Shown piece by piece: positions 1-13,600 of a stretch of 64,000 nucleotides of DNA; within the stretch, counting starts at the first letter, position 1; every line of letters starts with the position of its first letter. Under the pieces are notes generated by a model. It was not told where the DNA came from. It saw only the letters and a list, made by a program, of their open reading frames with translations, and searched no databases. The DNA is from Siniperca chuatsi (taxonomy: Eukaryota > Chordata > Actinopteri > Centrarchiformes > Sinipercidae), in assembly GCF_020085105.1 (NCBI RefSeq), contig NC_058051.1:6374501-6438500 (forward strand). The letters run 5' to 3'. The position numbers were made by a program, and so were the translations under genes.

Positions 1-1625
1 CTCCTCCCTGTTGCCTATACCTGAACGGTGACATAATTGTTCAGTATAAAAAAAGGCAGGTAGCTTTCTTACTGAAAACAGCTGCTGCTGGAAATGACGG
101 TAATGAGAATGGTGAGACTGAACCAAAACAGTAACATTTTGGCAATAAAACCAAAAGACTAGTTAACAGATGCTATAAAGCTTCATAGAGCTGCGGTGAA
201 CTGTAGAGTTGGGCAATAATAGTCCGAGCAACCCCTTTCATATAACACATAGTCATCTCACTCATACAAAAATACTGATTAGAGCAGCTTTAAAATCCTA
301 TAAAATATTACCATACTTGAGGCCAATTCCAATGCTAAGGGGGGAAAATTGGAAATATGAGTTTATGAATGCTCTTAAAGAGCAATAGCTGAGCTTGTAA
401 TATATTTTGAGAGCTCATGCACATACATTATGCATCACAGTTATGTAAAGAACAGAAAACTGAAGTATACTCATGTCTGTTGCGTACTGATGGCATTTTT
501 GTGATATTTACCAGCTTTACTTTTCTGTAATGGTATTCATAACACCAGAGTAGCTTCTGTGAGATCAGTCTTACTGGAGGGACACAAAGAAAGGAAGGTG
601 GAGGTTGAAAGTGAAGTAGACTGTAGACTTTGTTAAATAAATAGTCACTGACTTGCCTTCAGCAGCTTTTTTTGAATGCAGGAAATGACAAGGACTCCTT
701 TATATTTTAACAGAGAAGTGATGTGGGTTTACATGAAGTAAGCAAATCCCTCATCTATGATCTATGCTAGGGCAAGACCATTTATGTAATGTTTTGTTAG
801 AGAGAAGCTTTAGTATGTATATCTGAGACTAAGTAAATGATCAAGGAGACATTCATACAAATATAAAATACTGAAAATATATTTAAAATTTACTTGTGAT
901 TTATAAAGTCCATGGTTTTGAATTTATATCTATATCAATAAGAGGGAATACTTTCCTCCCTTTATAACAGATCATTTTGTTGTTGCTTTTGGTCTGACGT
1001 GAATTGTACAGTTTAAACTTCAACATGAAACAAATGTTGTTTGCATACAGTCGATATCTTTACTCTTAAGGTCTTGTTGTAAAAGGTGACTAAAGTAATC
1101 ATTAGTAGCCTCTAAGATTGAAAACCCCAAATTAAAATTGACAGATCAGAGTGATGATTTCTGATGCCAATCATGATTACCCTGTAATTTCTAGAAACCT
1201 CCACATTAATGAGAGATTGGTCAAGGATATTGAATTGGATAACAGATAACACACTGATACTGAAAGCTCTGTAGGATTTTCTTTGGTCTCATCAGCTGGA
1301 CTTTCTCTTTTTCTTAATGCTCTGTTTTACTGTATTTTAGTTGTTTAGTTGTTGTCAAACAAGCTGACTGCTAGTTAATCCTCTGAAGATGTTTGTAGGG
1401 CACAGACTTCTTTTAGAATCCAAGATTTACTTCATGCACAACTTAAAATAGTACAACATCAGCGACAAGAAATTAGTGTTAGGTTTGAACATTGACTATT
1501 ACCACTATATGACTACTTATATGAATATAACTACAAATACTACAGTACAAATTTTACTGCTACATGAAAATCACACTCACTTGTCTTAGTTTAAATTAAT
1601 GGAGATATAACAGAAATGAGCTAAA
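1..1625. other. Intergenic, no gene seen
   Basis: AT-rich sequence without an open frame that resembles a known protein. No tRNA-like boxes, microsatellite or recognisable transposon ends were found here. Confidence 0.6.
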
Positions 1626-1983
1626 CAATGGGAAGAGTTGCTGAGTCAATTAAGGTCGCTCAGTGTAACTCAATAAATCCTTCTCAGCAAAATGAACAAA
1701 ACATAATTGAACTCTAAGTAAACTAACATTATTGAACTCCAAGCAGACAAAGAAACAATGCTGCTAAAGCACAGCTAATTCCATGTTTATAAGAGGGCTT
1801 TAAATTAAAATTGTAATATAAATAAAAAAAAAAAACACACACACACATCATTGTGCTGCAGCTGGAGGAAAGACTGCAAGATCAGTTTGTTTGCCCCCTC
1901 CAAGTGGAGGTTAGAGCACAAAGTTAGCCACAGAGCAGCACTCTGGTGCTGGAGAAGATGTAGCTGCCAGTGTAGTTGCTTTT
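1626..1983 (+). repeat. Left arm of a near-identical inverted repeat pair
   Basis: About 358 bases match the reverse complement of 3774-4131 with only a few differences, mostly in the A-run/CA tract near 1823-1846 and single substitutions near each end. The arm is not flanked by SINE sequence, unlike its partner. It does not encode a recognisable protein. It could be one copy of a short repeat family, or one half of a recent inverted duplication. The near-identity is direct observation; the origin is inference. Confidence 0.85.
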
Positions 1984-3539
1984 GCGTTCATTAGTATTCA
2001 GTGGGAGTAGCATAGGTAAAAGAAGCTGTTGGGGTTTATCTCTGAATAATAAAGCACTGGGATGTTATTAACAGTCAAATGCCTTAGGAAATGGTTCAAC
2101 AATTAAAATGAGTGATTTGTGAATTAAGAAAGCACATTGTGAAGGGGTTGTGAAAGTATGGAGGTTGAGCATCGGGAATGCCAAGAAATCAGGACACCCA
2201 AGGAGAGAACACTCATCATAAGGGCTTTGTCTAACCGCAGGAGTTTTGAGGCTCTGTCCTTGTGGGAAAGGACAAAAAGAGAGCAGGACAGGGAAGAGAC
2301 AAGACAGGGAAACACTGAGCAACATAAATATGGCAGTCTGATGATTGCAAGGTGAACGACTTAAAGGCAAATGCATGGTCTTGTTCCTCCCCACGTTCAA
2401 ATAGGAAATAATTTGATAATTTATTGATGCCTTGATTATTACTTTGGCGATATGCCAGCTCTAATGAACAACTTGGCACAAGTGTGTGTTTGTGGTGACC
2501 TGATTTTGTGATTAGAAAGGGATCCTGGAGACAAGCATGATTGGCGTATCTTGAGTTGATGGGATTTCACAGAGGTTAAAATGAGCTGTAAAGCTCACAA
2601 AGCAAAAGAATATGAAATCTTGAGTAGCATTTATGGTTGGAGAAGGTGTTTCAATGAAGCCAGTGAGGTTTGAAGTGAGAGAGAGAGAACCAGTCAGCAG
2701 TTTCAGCTCAAAAGAGGAATAGGTCTGGGCATATGAGATGAAGCTCACGACAGAAATTATATAAAGAAATCAAAAAGGCAAATTGAAGCTTGAAACAATT
2801 CCATCCTGTCAGGTAGGAAGACAGTGTGTGAGGAGGGCAGCTGTGGAGGACTGCACCCTGGAAGGTTACAAAGAGGCTAGTGATAAGATGTGCTCACACT
2901 GAAGGTGACGGTAAAGACCCACTGATTATGGCTCAACGCGATGCAAAGTTTGTCCCATTCATTTTCTATGGGACATGAGCAAATTGTGGGATTCAGGCGA
3001 TATGGAACTGACCAGCAATACAGAAAAAAGGGACCAGCAATGTGCCCTTACTCCTATGCAGTATTTTTCTGAAAAACTAACAACAAAAAAACCACTGTAG
3101 TGGGGGCCCAGCCAGTTTAGTCTTTACCTGCTGTGAATACATGTCTGAGGAGGAGGAGAAGATCGTTATTGTACTTTTTGGGATCCCTCTTTTCTATGTC
3201 CTTGGCCTCCATGGATTACAGATACAAACAAAAAGGAAGTGCCACTTTGCACAACGTATATAGTAAATATATAGTCAATTGTTGGAGAAAGTGCAGGTTG
3301 CGCAATGTTTGCGAACGAGCAAGCTACTCGCCCACAGCGTCACTGCTTTGGTGCTACAGGAACAAAGACGTGAGCTACCGTGGCTGAGTCACTCTCCTCC
3401 TGGGCCTGTCTAGCTCGTAACCCCGGTTAGAATCATAACTAGGCTAGCATTAGTGTTCAGCAGAAGCCTGGAACGGTATAGACAATCAGAGGCAGAGAAG
3501 GGGCGGGTCTACAGATGACTCTTCTTCCAGTACAGGCTG
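1984..3539. other. Spacer between inverted arms, no gene seen
   Basis: About 1.55 kb without a convincing coding frame. Short open frames here show no family resemblance. No transposase-like frame was found, so the arms are not obviously the ends of one autonomous element. Confidence 0.5.
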
Positions 3540-3753
3540 TAGGGGGCTACTGTGGCTTAATGGTAGAGCGGCTTGTACACCAATTGGAACGTCAGCAGTT
3601 CGATCCTGGCTTCCCCCACCCCACATGTCAAAGTCTCCTTGGGCAAGAAACTGAACCCCAAATTGCTCCCGAGGTCTGTGCCTTTGAATTGTGTGTGTGA
3701 ATTCACACACAAACTCATCAGTTCTTTGAATTGATGAAGGCAGTGTATGAATG
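3540..3753 (+). mobile_element. tRNA-derived SINE, 5' part
   Basis: A Pol III A box (TGGCTTAATGG, 3553-3563) and a B box (AGTTCGATCC, 3596-3605) sit at tRNA-like spacing, followed by a teleost SINE body (a stretch meaning 'CCTTGGGCAAGAAACTG', about 3636). The element stops at 3753 and its usual 3' tail resumes at about 4130. The gap between is the right inverted arm, so the SINE was split by that sequence. Not a functional tRNA: the cloverleaf is not maintained. Confidence 0.75.
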
Positions 3754-3773
3754 TGTGTGCTCGGCCCATAGAC

Positions 3774-4131
3774 TTTAAGCAGCTACACTGGCAGCTACAT
3801 CTTCTCCAGCACCAGAGTGCTGCTCTGTGGCTAACTTTGTGCTCTAACCTCCACTTGGAGGGGGCAAACAAACTGATCTTGCAGTCTTTCCTCCAGCTGC
3901 AGCACAATGATGTGTGTGTGTGTTTTTTTTTTTATTTATATTACAATTTTAATTTAAAGCCCTCTTATAAACATGGAATTAGCTGTGCTTTAGCAGCATT
4001 GTTTCTTTGTCTGCTTGGAGTTCAATAATGTTAGTTTACTTAGAGTTCAATTATGTTTTGTTCATTTTGCTGAGAAGGATTTATTGAGTTACACTGAGCG
4101 ACCTTAATTGATTCAGCAACTCTTCCCATTG
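3774..4131 (-). repeat. Right arm of inverted repeat pair, inserted in a SINE
   Basis: Reverse complement of 1626-1983 at near identity. The inserted block runs about 3754-4129 and is bordered by TGAATG at 3748-3753 and 4130-4135, a candidate 6-bp target duplication that also fits the SINE's own sequence. The first 20 bases of the insert (3754-3773) are not present in the left copy. Confidence 0.8.
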
Positions 4132-4210
4132 AATGGGGTGAATGTGATATGTAGTAAAGTGCTTTGAGTAGTCAGAAAAGACTGGAAAGGCGCTATGTAA
4201 GTACATTTCG
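4130..4210 (+). mobile_element. 3' tail of the split SINE
   Basis: Continues the SINE that begins at 3540. The tail motif with GTGAATGTGATATGTAG, then AAAGTGCTTTGAGTAG and a GGCGCTATGTAAGTAC end, is the typical 3' end of a common fish tRNA-SINE. Confidence 0.7.
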
Positions 4211-4744
4211 TCACTTCATGTGAGGGAATCTTGCCACCTGGTGTAGCTAGTAACTGCACCAAACATTGCGGATTCCTTTTTACAGATCTGCTGCAGTACG
4301 AATTGGACAAAATTCCACAAATAAATGGGATGGAAGTCACAAATGTCACGTGGCCCACAAGCTGACAGGAAGCAATCTACAAATGTGCAAAACCCATTTC
4401 ACATGTAAAAATGATTCCACAAATGCGTAAATATCATTTTACATGTATTTGTTGTGGTGAAAATATTTACATTTGCAAAACATTATATCATTTTTATGTG
4501 AAATTAAAATAAGTTTTTACAGAGTAAGTTATACATATTTGCAAATCGCTCTGTAATTTTGTGGATATGACTTTACACAACACAAATAAAAAAATACATG
4601 TTTGTGCATAGTGAAATATTTGTGGGTACACATTTGTCTTCTGTGGGTTACAACTAATAAAGTCCAATAAAAACGTCCATATAATTTTAGCTGAATGGAT
4701 GGGAGGCAAAGGTGTGAGCTCATTACTTAAAGGTCCAGTGAAAA

Positions 4745-5492
4745 TAGACGATCCTTGTCCTTTTTAGGTAAGCGACAGATTGGTACTTGGTTCAGAGTTT
4801 CAGGAAGGTGGCCTGTGTAAAACGATTCTTTAAACATTGATAAAAGAACTGGACTCTACAAATTTTTTAAAGAATTCCACCAGGAACCCATCCGGATCAG
4901 GGGATTTACCAGACTGCATGTTTTTGATTGCTGCCAAAAGCTCCTCAACCGACAAAAGACACAGAAGTTGTTTTTTCTAAGATTCCTCAAGGTTTGGCAA
5001 ATTCAATTCCTGAAAGAAAAGCTCTGATTCATTGAGCATGTCGTTGCAATCGGATAAATATAACTTAGCATAAAACTCCACAAAGGTGTCGTTGATCCAC
5101 TTGTGATCTGTATGAGGCAGCAGTTTGGCGGGCTTGGTGGGCAAGGAGCCTACCAGCTTTATCACTGAACTCATAAAACGTATGCTGGGATTTTAATAAT
5201 AGTTCCTCTGCTTTCGTGGTAGAAACCAGATCAAACCAGTCTTAAGACGAGTTTGCTTAGAGTTCTGGACTGTCTAGATCGGAGATCTTGTCTTAGAGCT
5301 CCTTCAATTTGGACACTCCCATCTTTCTAGTGTTTGACGCGAAACCAATAATTTGACCATGCAAGTATGACTTTAGCGCTTCCCATCTCGTGCTATGGGA
5401 TTAGTATGACAACGGTATGAGATTTTCACATTACGATAACCGTCTCCGAAAATTTCACAGTTTCTTGGTATCATGGTATACGGTATTACACA

Positions 5493-5524
<32 letters not shown>

Positions 5525-6480
5525 CAGTTACAAACAGAAGGTTTTTTTTTGGTTGACAGACCTGAAACTTGAAACTTGAAATATATATTTTACGGTAGAA
5601 TTCAATACTGTAGATAAGAAAATGTACATGGTATGACAACGGTCAATTTTCATAGCTGCATGGGATGTGGCTGGCGAAGCATTGGTCTCAAAAAACTTAA
5701 TTTGGGATTGGATGTATATCACGAATGTACTATCTGACAGCAGAGGGTTCAAGTGCCACACTAAAATGGCTGTGGTCGTTCTAGTCAAGGGAGCAGGTCT
5801 GGAAGAGGATCTGTCAAGTGTAGGGCATAGCACGCAGTTAAAGTCCTCCCAATAATCAAATGATGGTTGTTGTTTTCAGGGATAGTTGAAAAGAATGAGT
5901 TAATAAAACCACGATCATCCCAATTGGGTGCATATACTTGTTACAGTAACTATGACAAACCTGCCATTTGGGTCTGCAATCATTTGTTCATTTTTAAAGG
6001 AGATACCCTTGTGAGTCAGTATGGCTGCCCTTCTAGCTCTTGAGCTGAATTTGGAATGAAAAACTTTCCCTACCCAACTTCTGTAAATTCTTATATCTAC
6101 TCCTCACAGGTGTGTCTCTTGAAGAAAAGCTTTCCCTACGCCTAGCTGGTCCAAATTAGCTAATAACTTATTTCTTTTCACTAGCTTGGTGTGTAGTTTG
6201 ATGTTCTCAGATTGTAAAGCTGCATGAGATACTTTAAGCACCATGACTCCGCCAACCACGTCAGTGAGAGAGGTTTCAATGGCTGTGTCGAAACAGTCAT
6301 TTGAAGAGTGGAGATGCATGAGCGTAATTGAGACAGTATTTCTTGCTTTACCACCGCCACATCCGAATGCCCTCTTGTAAATCCAACAGAAGCTTAAGCC
6401 AGCGAGGTCTGGTTGGACATGTTGCTTGTTTTACTCCGCTCCTGTTACTGGCCATAGTTGCCACTAAAAAATGTTTACAG
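4745..6480 (-). mobile_element. Broken Tx1/L1-type LINE fragment
   Basis: Read on the minus strand, 6319-6104 contains an endonuclease-like start ending in a LGVGKAFLQETHL-type motif (usual family form LG-D-IFLQETH). Further on, 5174-4977 reads as the pre-RT linker ('INDTFVEFYAKLY'), and about 4930-4860 reads 'MQSGKSPDPDGFLVEFFKKF', the conserved L1 RT entry block. Stops and frameshifts are frequent, and the middle (about 5400-5650, with a TTA tract) looks inserted. Non-functional. Ends are approximate. Confidence 0.75.
5492..5524. repeat. (TTA)n microsatellite
   Basis: About 11 uninterrupted trinucleotide units, lying inside the interrupted LINE fragment. Confidence 0.9.
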
Positions 6481-8088
6481 TGTTAAACTTAAAAGGTCAA
6501 TGAAATGAAACGTCGCACCCAGGAAATAATTTCCTCAATGTCTTCTAGACATCGCTTTTGGATTGGAAATGATAAAACAAGAGAGATGTACTCTGACCTC
6601 TGATGCATTAGAGTTATCTGGGAGAGCTGTGAGTTACTGTATAATATAAAAATCTTGAGGTTTAAGGTGGGGTGAGATGCACAGATATTTATAGGAATTT
6701 GTCTTCCTGGAATGGCTATATACTTAAAAAGCACTAATGTGTTCAAAGGACTCTCAGGCAAGTGAGAAGTGAGAAAATGTTTCAATGACACAGCAATTTC
6801 TGTTGGGATATTACTAAGTGGACTGTTGGGATGGACTCATAAAGAACCAAATCAAGGATGTGCAAGAGCAAATGCCACTGGCAAGTTTTTACTGAAGACT
6901 CAGTGAAAGCACAAAATAAACACAAATCAGACAAAGAAGATAACATCTCAGCCATTTTAAATAGGAAAACGTCAAATATAAAGCTAAATTGTATATGGCC
7001 ATGGTAAATAACATCTCATTATATCACTTAACCATAATCTAAAACAAACAACACACAACTTTACGAACTTTAATACATTGTGCCAGGCAAATGATGGCAG
7101 TGCTGTGAAGTGTGCCTCAAACCACAGTGGGTGGTGAGGTACAACATGATGGGGAACCCCAGGAAGTCTTGTCAAGCTCTGCAACACAATTATCGCTCAT
7201 CCATCTTTAATATCTCATCCATCTATTCCATCTCGAATGACAGAGAGGTACTCACCTTGCAATTGTTATCACAGCTGGTGTCCTAAGTGGAGGAATTAGA
7301 TCTTCTCCAGAATCCCTCAAAAAATGCCTGATACCAAAAAAAAAAAAAAAGAAATGGAAAGAGACAACAAAAAAGTATTTTGATTGTTTATTGCACTCTA
7401 TAGGCATTGGCCCACCTGCCTTTGAGGGCCTCTCTCAGTGATTTACTGCAATACCCAGAATGCAACCCCCAGAAAATGTTTATTTTACTCAAACGTGGTA
7501 ATTTTGTTATACATTTAGCTCGTAAGCCAAACAATTCATGAACATTGGGCTGTGTCAGGTATTACCTCCCAAGCCACATTTACAGATGCATGCTTTTTGA
7601 ATTAGGGTGTCACACATTCAGCCGCTCTGCAAGAGACACCACAGGAGTTGTAACTATGCATCAGGGCTCCAGGGGCTATGGAGATACCATGTGGAGACTG
7701 CAAGAACTGTGCTCAGCTTGGGCTGCTTGTGATTCTGATGCAAATAGAGATTGTTGATGAAGACAACATGGAATAAGCGTGAAGAAAGCATATATACTTT
7801 GGGCATATAATGAATGCTTGCCACAGTCTGGTGTTGCAGTAGCACAAAGGACAATCAACAAGTGAAAACCTTTACTGAACCATAAATTCAATCGTAAAAT
7901 GGAAGCATCTCGGTTGGGAACACCTTCATGGAGAAGCATACATTTGTCTCTAGTATATCCGCACTTAGGTTACTAATGCAGAGACAAGGACACAAATCCT
8001 CACTGGTATCACATCTCTGAACACGTCCATTTGTGTTGGCTACAACACAAGACCAAGCTGACAAAACTCCCCAGGTTTGCCCCATAGC
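6481..8088. other. Intergenic, no gene seen
   Basis: No coding frame with family resemblance. Short open frames here (for example 7545-7757 and 7676-7939 minus) lack splice context or conserved motifs. Confidence 0.5.
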
Positions 8089-8548
8089 TGTCATGGTTTA
8101 GGGTTTGGTTTTATTTTGGTAAGAGTTCTCCCTCTTGTGTCTTGTGTAGTTTTACTTCCTGCTTGTGATTAGTGTGATGCCCCTTATTGGTTCTACCTGT
8201 GTCTCATTGTCTCCCCTACCTGAGTGTATTTAGTCTGTGTTCTTCCTTTGTTCTGTGTCATATCGTTGTTGTATTTGTGTTAAGCTTCCTGACCCTAGTC
8301 TTCTGTGTTTTGGATTTATGCTCTATTTCTTGTGGACATAGTTTATGGACTTTTGGATTTTGGTTTTTACCTGCTCCCTGTTGGACTTGTTTGCCTTTTT
8401 TTATTGCTTATCTGGTTGTGACCACTGTCTGCCTGTAACCAGAGTAAGCCTTGTTTTTTTCATTAAAAAACTGAACTGAACCTGCTCTGCCTGCTGTATG
8501 AGTTTGGGTCCTCTCCCTGTCTCCTTGGATTGACACTTAAATGTGACA
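8089..8548 (+). repeat. Interspersed repeat, TGTCA...TGACA family, copy 1
   Basis: Begins with TGTCATGGTTTAG and ends with TGTGACA. The body contains CACCTGTGTCTC-like and GAGTGTATTTAG-like blocks that recur at 17116-17434 and 30639-31020. The inverted TGTCA/TGACA ends suggest a short DNA element, but no transposase is present. An open frame of 83 codons inside it is a by-product of the T-rich sequence. Confidence 0.7.
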
Positions 8549-10618
8549 ATAGCTCTTTTAGGGTGGAGGTCCCCCTTAGCTGTAAACTTATTTTTAGAGA
8601 TTTCTCACAAGGCTCTGTTTACCTTCATGTTTCAAAATCAAATTCCGTTTCTTATCACACCAAAGATTAAACTTTTGCTATAAACCTTTGAACCAGAATG
8701 GTTAGTCACTGCCCTGTGGGAGTAAGATAAGTGTAAAACAGTTGGCCCTTCAATTTGGACACCGTTGAAACAACTTACATTAAATTAAAAGTGCCACTGG
8801 ATAAGAACCTTAAGGCATGAGTGCTCAAGAGTCATCAAATGAATTAAGGGATGTATACAAAGACAGAGGGCTCAGTTAATTCAGAATGCTGTTTAACCAA
8901 AGTAACATGCATGATTAAAAATAGACTGATTGGCCAAAGCAAATTGTCTTTAGCGTTTACACATTTATCTTTCCTAGGCAAAGAAGCCAGGATGGTTTGA
9001 AATTGTTGAATGCACATGTCATGTGGTCATTTGTCACTATATGATGATTCTGCATCTCAGGGGAGCAAAAACAAGCGCTTATCTATTGACAATATGTTGC
9101 GGTATTGACGAGCCCACCCCCACTGAACCTCAGATGGTGACGTTAACATCAGGGGAACAGCATTAGTCACTCAGGCTGCACTTAAGTATTCCCAATTTAA
9201 TTAAAGCTATCAAAACGGGGTGCTCTTTAAATTGGACAATCTGTAGGCATTAGTGAGCGACTCATAACAATAGGCAAATGAAAGATGAAGCATTAAAAAG
9301 GTGGGGTAGCAGTTTGGTTCAGGTAATGTTATTTCAATATTTTTTATACAGAAAAGAATATTAAAGCTTATTATATTAAATCTTAGTTTTTGCGATTTAC
9401 AAAAATACACCACTGCAATGTAATAATGTGATACCAATTACAGGAAAAGCAATTTTCTTCTCCATTTTTATCTGTTTGGTGAGATGGTATTTAATTTGTC
9501 CTTTCCTTAGTTCAATACTGCAGCCAATCTAACCGATCTTTGATGGATCTATTCCAGATAAAATTCTGATAATATACATATGCATTCTTGAGTACCTTTG
9601 AACCATCAGAGTGCTTTCATTTTCTATTTATGCAGTGAGGTGTATGAGTTCCCATGACTTCTCAAATGATGGAGAGATTACCTACTTTTATTTAGATAAA
9701 ATTTTTCAGAAAAACATGGATCTCCTGCAAATTTGAAAACAGCATGAATTAAGTAAAAGATAAATCTTTACAAATGGGCCAGTGGTGTGTTGGTTTTCTC
9801 AATAGTGGGCAAAAATGAAAATTACAAAAAAAAAAACCCTATACTTTACTCTGTACACTTTCATTTGTCATAGAAAACATTTCTACAAAGTTGCATACAA
9901 TAATCGTGATAACTAAAAAGAAGCATATAAAAAAATTTACATTTTTTTATTTCAATTATCTATTGTAGACAAAGTAGCTGAGTGCATCAAGAACACCAGC
10001 AATATCCCCATGCCTTACCTTGGCACCACACAGGGATTTACAGTATTGAGGTCATATTCAGAGGCAGGACATTTAGCCTTTTTTTTGGGGGGGGGGGCAA
10101 TTGTTTCACACAGAATGGACTGGAGCAATATTATTCCAGAGGGATTTATTCTTATAAATAAAAGATTACCATGAAGAAAACAAAACCCTCCTTGCATAAC
10201 TAGATAGTGTCACCAGCATTTCATGCCAGAGACTTTTGAAAGGAATCCCCAACACACCAGACTGTGGACAGCTAAGTTACCATGTAGTCTAATCGTGCAG
10301 CGGTTATTCGTCATTGCAAAACTGGAAATAGGGCTGCTTTCACCAAATTTGCAACACACACAGAGAGAGAGATACAGAGTTCATTGATGGTCAAGTTCAA
10401 ATTCAAGTTTGATGAACAATCAGTTATATACAAGGCTATACTTAATACATCTTTTCACACTACAGTCTTCATTGTGGCTTTTGTAAATCCCATCTGCACT
10501 GTTTACGCCTCCTTTTCACAGGCAGAGAAATTTCCCCGCAAAACTTAACTGTTATAGCATGACCTCAGAAAATCTAGCGGAAGACATAATCATCCTCTGT
10601 TGAACGTGCCTCCTCCTC

Positions 10619-10646
10619 TTATTATTATTATTATTATTATTATTAT
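10619..10646. repeat. (TTA)n microsatellite
   Basis: About nine uninterrupted trinucleotide units. Confidence 0.9.
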
Positions 10647-13600
10647 GCAATGAGGAGAGAAGCGCTCACACAAACTCAACTCGAGACTCAAACTGCAACT
10701 CCAGCCTGGTGAATCTGCTTGATAAATACAGCACATTTGGGGCAGAATGCATCACATCTACTCCTGAAAAATAGGTGCAAAAGCTGGCCCAGAGTTCTTA
10801 GAAAGACATGATGGAGGAGGTGGGATGCAGCCAGGAAGAGTGTGGCCATTAGGAAAGGATATAAACACTTAAGACTTGGTCGGACAGCACATTGTAATTC
10901 CTTTCAAACATACTGAATCCCTTAACTGCAACCATATCCTGGCTTGAGTGTGGCCGGGGACCATTGTTAAATGGCATCCCGTGCTATTCCCATGCCTCCA
11001 ATTGGCCATTCTGAATTGAGAGGGAAAAGGGGAAAAAAGAATTCTTTATTTATTTTGTAAGAAACTTGAACATACATACATGTAACAAGTGATTGCGCTC
11101 TGAAGCAGAAAAAATATTCATGTATTCAGTATGGCATCAATTATTGAAAACTAGACAGCAGAAAGAGAAGGGCATATTGTTACAGCTGACATGAAAACAC
11201 TTTGAAATCTTGAAGCAAAAGGTTAGAGGCAAAGGCCAATCCTAAACACTCTTACACAGTTGGCATTTTGTGATAATCTTTACTCTCCAGTTATTATTTT
11301 GTGATAAAGTTCTAATTTTACTCAACCTGCCTCATCTAGAGAAACTCTTTCATTAGAGACTACCTACATTTCCCAGAATGCCTTTTGACAACTCCCAGAG
11401 AATGGATATGAGCTTGTGTGCAGGAATTTGTCATGTGTGGATAGACAAATAATAGCAAACAGCAATAGCAGCTTCAGTGGACCAAAAGTGAGAGCTTCAA
11501 CACATGCCCAAAACATGTCTTGTGACTGAAGTGCATTGTGGTCTACTGAGGCTGTTGGTGGAGCATTTCGTATCTCTTCGCTGCTTCTTCCATAACAGAT
11601 TTCTCCTTCTGTGAATGTTTAACATTGCAGATTCAGATATTTCCAAAAATCGATCTTCAGCTGGTGGGGACTATCCACAAAATCTAATATTTACTATGTT
11701 ACTATGTTATCTATCTTAGATAGATGATCTGAAACAGTTAATAGTTTTAAGCAAGGGAACACTGAGTTGAAGGACAACAAGGCATCATTAATGTGCTGTA
11801 GTTGCAATGAAAACAGTCTTTTATGAGTGACAGTGACTCAGTCTTGCTCCCAAATGCAGGTGTGTGTGTTATTAGTGTGCTTGCTGAAAATTATTACTAC
11901 AAATGTTTTCTAAAATATCAACCATAGGTTTTACACTACATTGTAATATATTAAACTATTCAACTTTCTGAAGCAATGTGACTTTAAATTATTATTTTTT
12001 TTAGTTTTTGATACATATAAAGTACAAGTTTTACCTTAGTTTACTTTCCAACACAATGACACTGGAGACAGTGGGTGATGTTGTCAGCTGTTGTAGACAT
12101 CTATAAATTGTTAGAAAAACAGGTCACACACTCCCCTGACCCTCCTTATACTGAAGGGACGACAGTAGGTGGATTTGGGGAGACAGATTGAGATGGATAG
12201 TGACCCAAAGAGGGACAGATAGTGGAAGGAAGAGAGAGTAGGAAGGAAGAAAAGGAGAAAAAGTTAGTACAAAAGTGGGAGGCAAAAGGTAGAAACAGAG
12301 AAAACACACTCCTACCCTTACTTTTGTAGCAAGCATCCATATTTTCTATGGATTTCAATAGCTTACCAGTACAGTCAGTAATCAGTGTTCAAGGCATCTA
12401 TGTTGGAAGTATTTTATTCAGAGGAAAACTAATAAACCTACTCACTCTGATGGATGACTGACAGCTTTTAGGCACTTAATACAAGGGGAAAATAATTCTA
12501 CTCTTGCTAATACATGTACAGTATGTTCAGCTGCTTTACAAAGCACAACAATTCTTCAATTGGTGATGAGGCTGTATATGTGCTTTGCTGAACTTCCAAC
12601 ACTATCTTCAGCTGTTGAATAAAGTGGATATGGAAACTGCAGACAACAAGCCCTCTGGCTGTTGACACCCCAAAAAGCTCAGCCGCACAAATGACTTTCT
12701 TGTCAATCTCGGCCTGCAGTCATACAGCCTCTTCCTCCTCCATTATTATGGAGGACGAGAAAATGAGATGGGCTCCATTATGTTTATTGTTGCTCCAGCT
12801 GGTGGGCACCTACCTGAGCTACATGTCTGGTAATAAGAGCAGTGTTGAATATTATTATTTTTCATGTTCCAGTGGAGCATGGAGGTTGTGATGGGGCAAA
12901 ATATAATATAATATATACACTGAGGTGCCCCTTACCATTACTTGACTTACATGATAAATACACTAGGTCACACTGCAGTTATTTAAGTAGTTTTTAAAGT
13001 TGATTAAAGTTATTAAAGCTTGACAAAAAATGAACAGCACAAATGAAGAAAATTTTAAACCACGACACAGCATTGAAAAAATAAAACTATTCCCAACAAA
13101 ATACAATATTCAGTGTATTTCTGATGGTTGATTTGCTCATGGGTGTTTTACTCAAGATAAATGTACCTAGTGCAGAGAGGAATGTGATTAGTCCACTGAA
13201 AAGAGCAGTGAAACCCAGAGGCAGGACTTTATCACAGCAGACATTTTGACTTGTCATAGTAGGGAAAGCACAGGTGTTAAAAATTACATTAACATTAATT
13301 GATCGCTCAGTTCTATTCAAGTGTCCCCATAAGCCATGACAGTGTGACAGTGAGCCTACACAATACCAGGAACCTGAAACAGCAGCTAACTGGAATTCAG
13401 CCATTATTAATTTTTCTTTCTTGTCACATGTCAAAATATCTTTGATGAAAAAGGTCTATTGCGGTCCATTTTCAGAAAGACAACGTAATGTTAAGGTGAG
13501 TTTCATTTACTTTTTAAAGACTTTTTAATCTCAAGCAGTTGGTCCTTTGGTCAAAGACTTTAGAAGACTGAAAATACTGAAAAGTGTTTTACTACCCTCT

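Noticed and set aside
3540..3612. tRNA-like sequence on the plus strand
   Set aside because: Pol III boxes belong to a SINE head; no complete cloverleaf.
1626..4131. One foldback transposon with ~358-base terminal repeats
   Set aside because: The SINE head lies inside and the SINE tail outside the right arm, which does not fit a single insertion of the whole 2.5 kb.
8187..8438. 83-codon hydrophobic open frame
   Set aside because: Lies wholly inside the TGTCA repeat; a similar hydrophobic frame occurs in the copy at 30789-31019, so it is a by-product of T-rich repeat sequence.
12691..12891. 66-codon plus frame with a hydrophobic stretch resembling a signal peptide
   Set aside because: Short, no homology seen, and random AT-rich DNA gives such frames often.
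13087..13434. 115-codon minus-strand open frame
   Set aside because: No recognised domain, no splice context, and composition like the surrounding AT-rich DNA.
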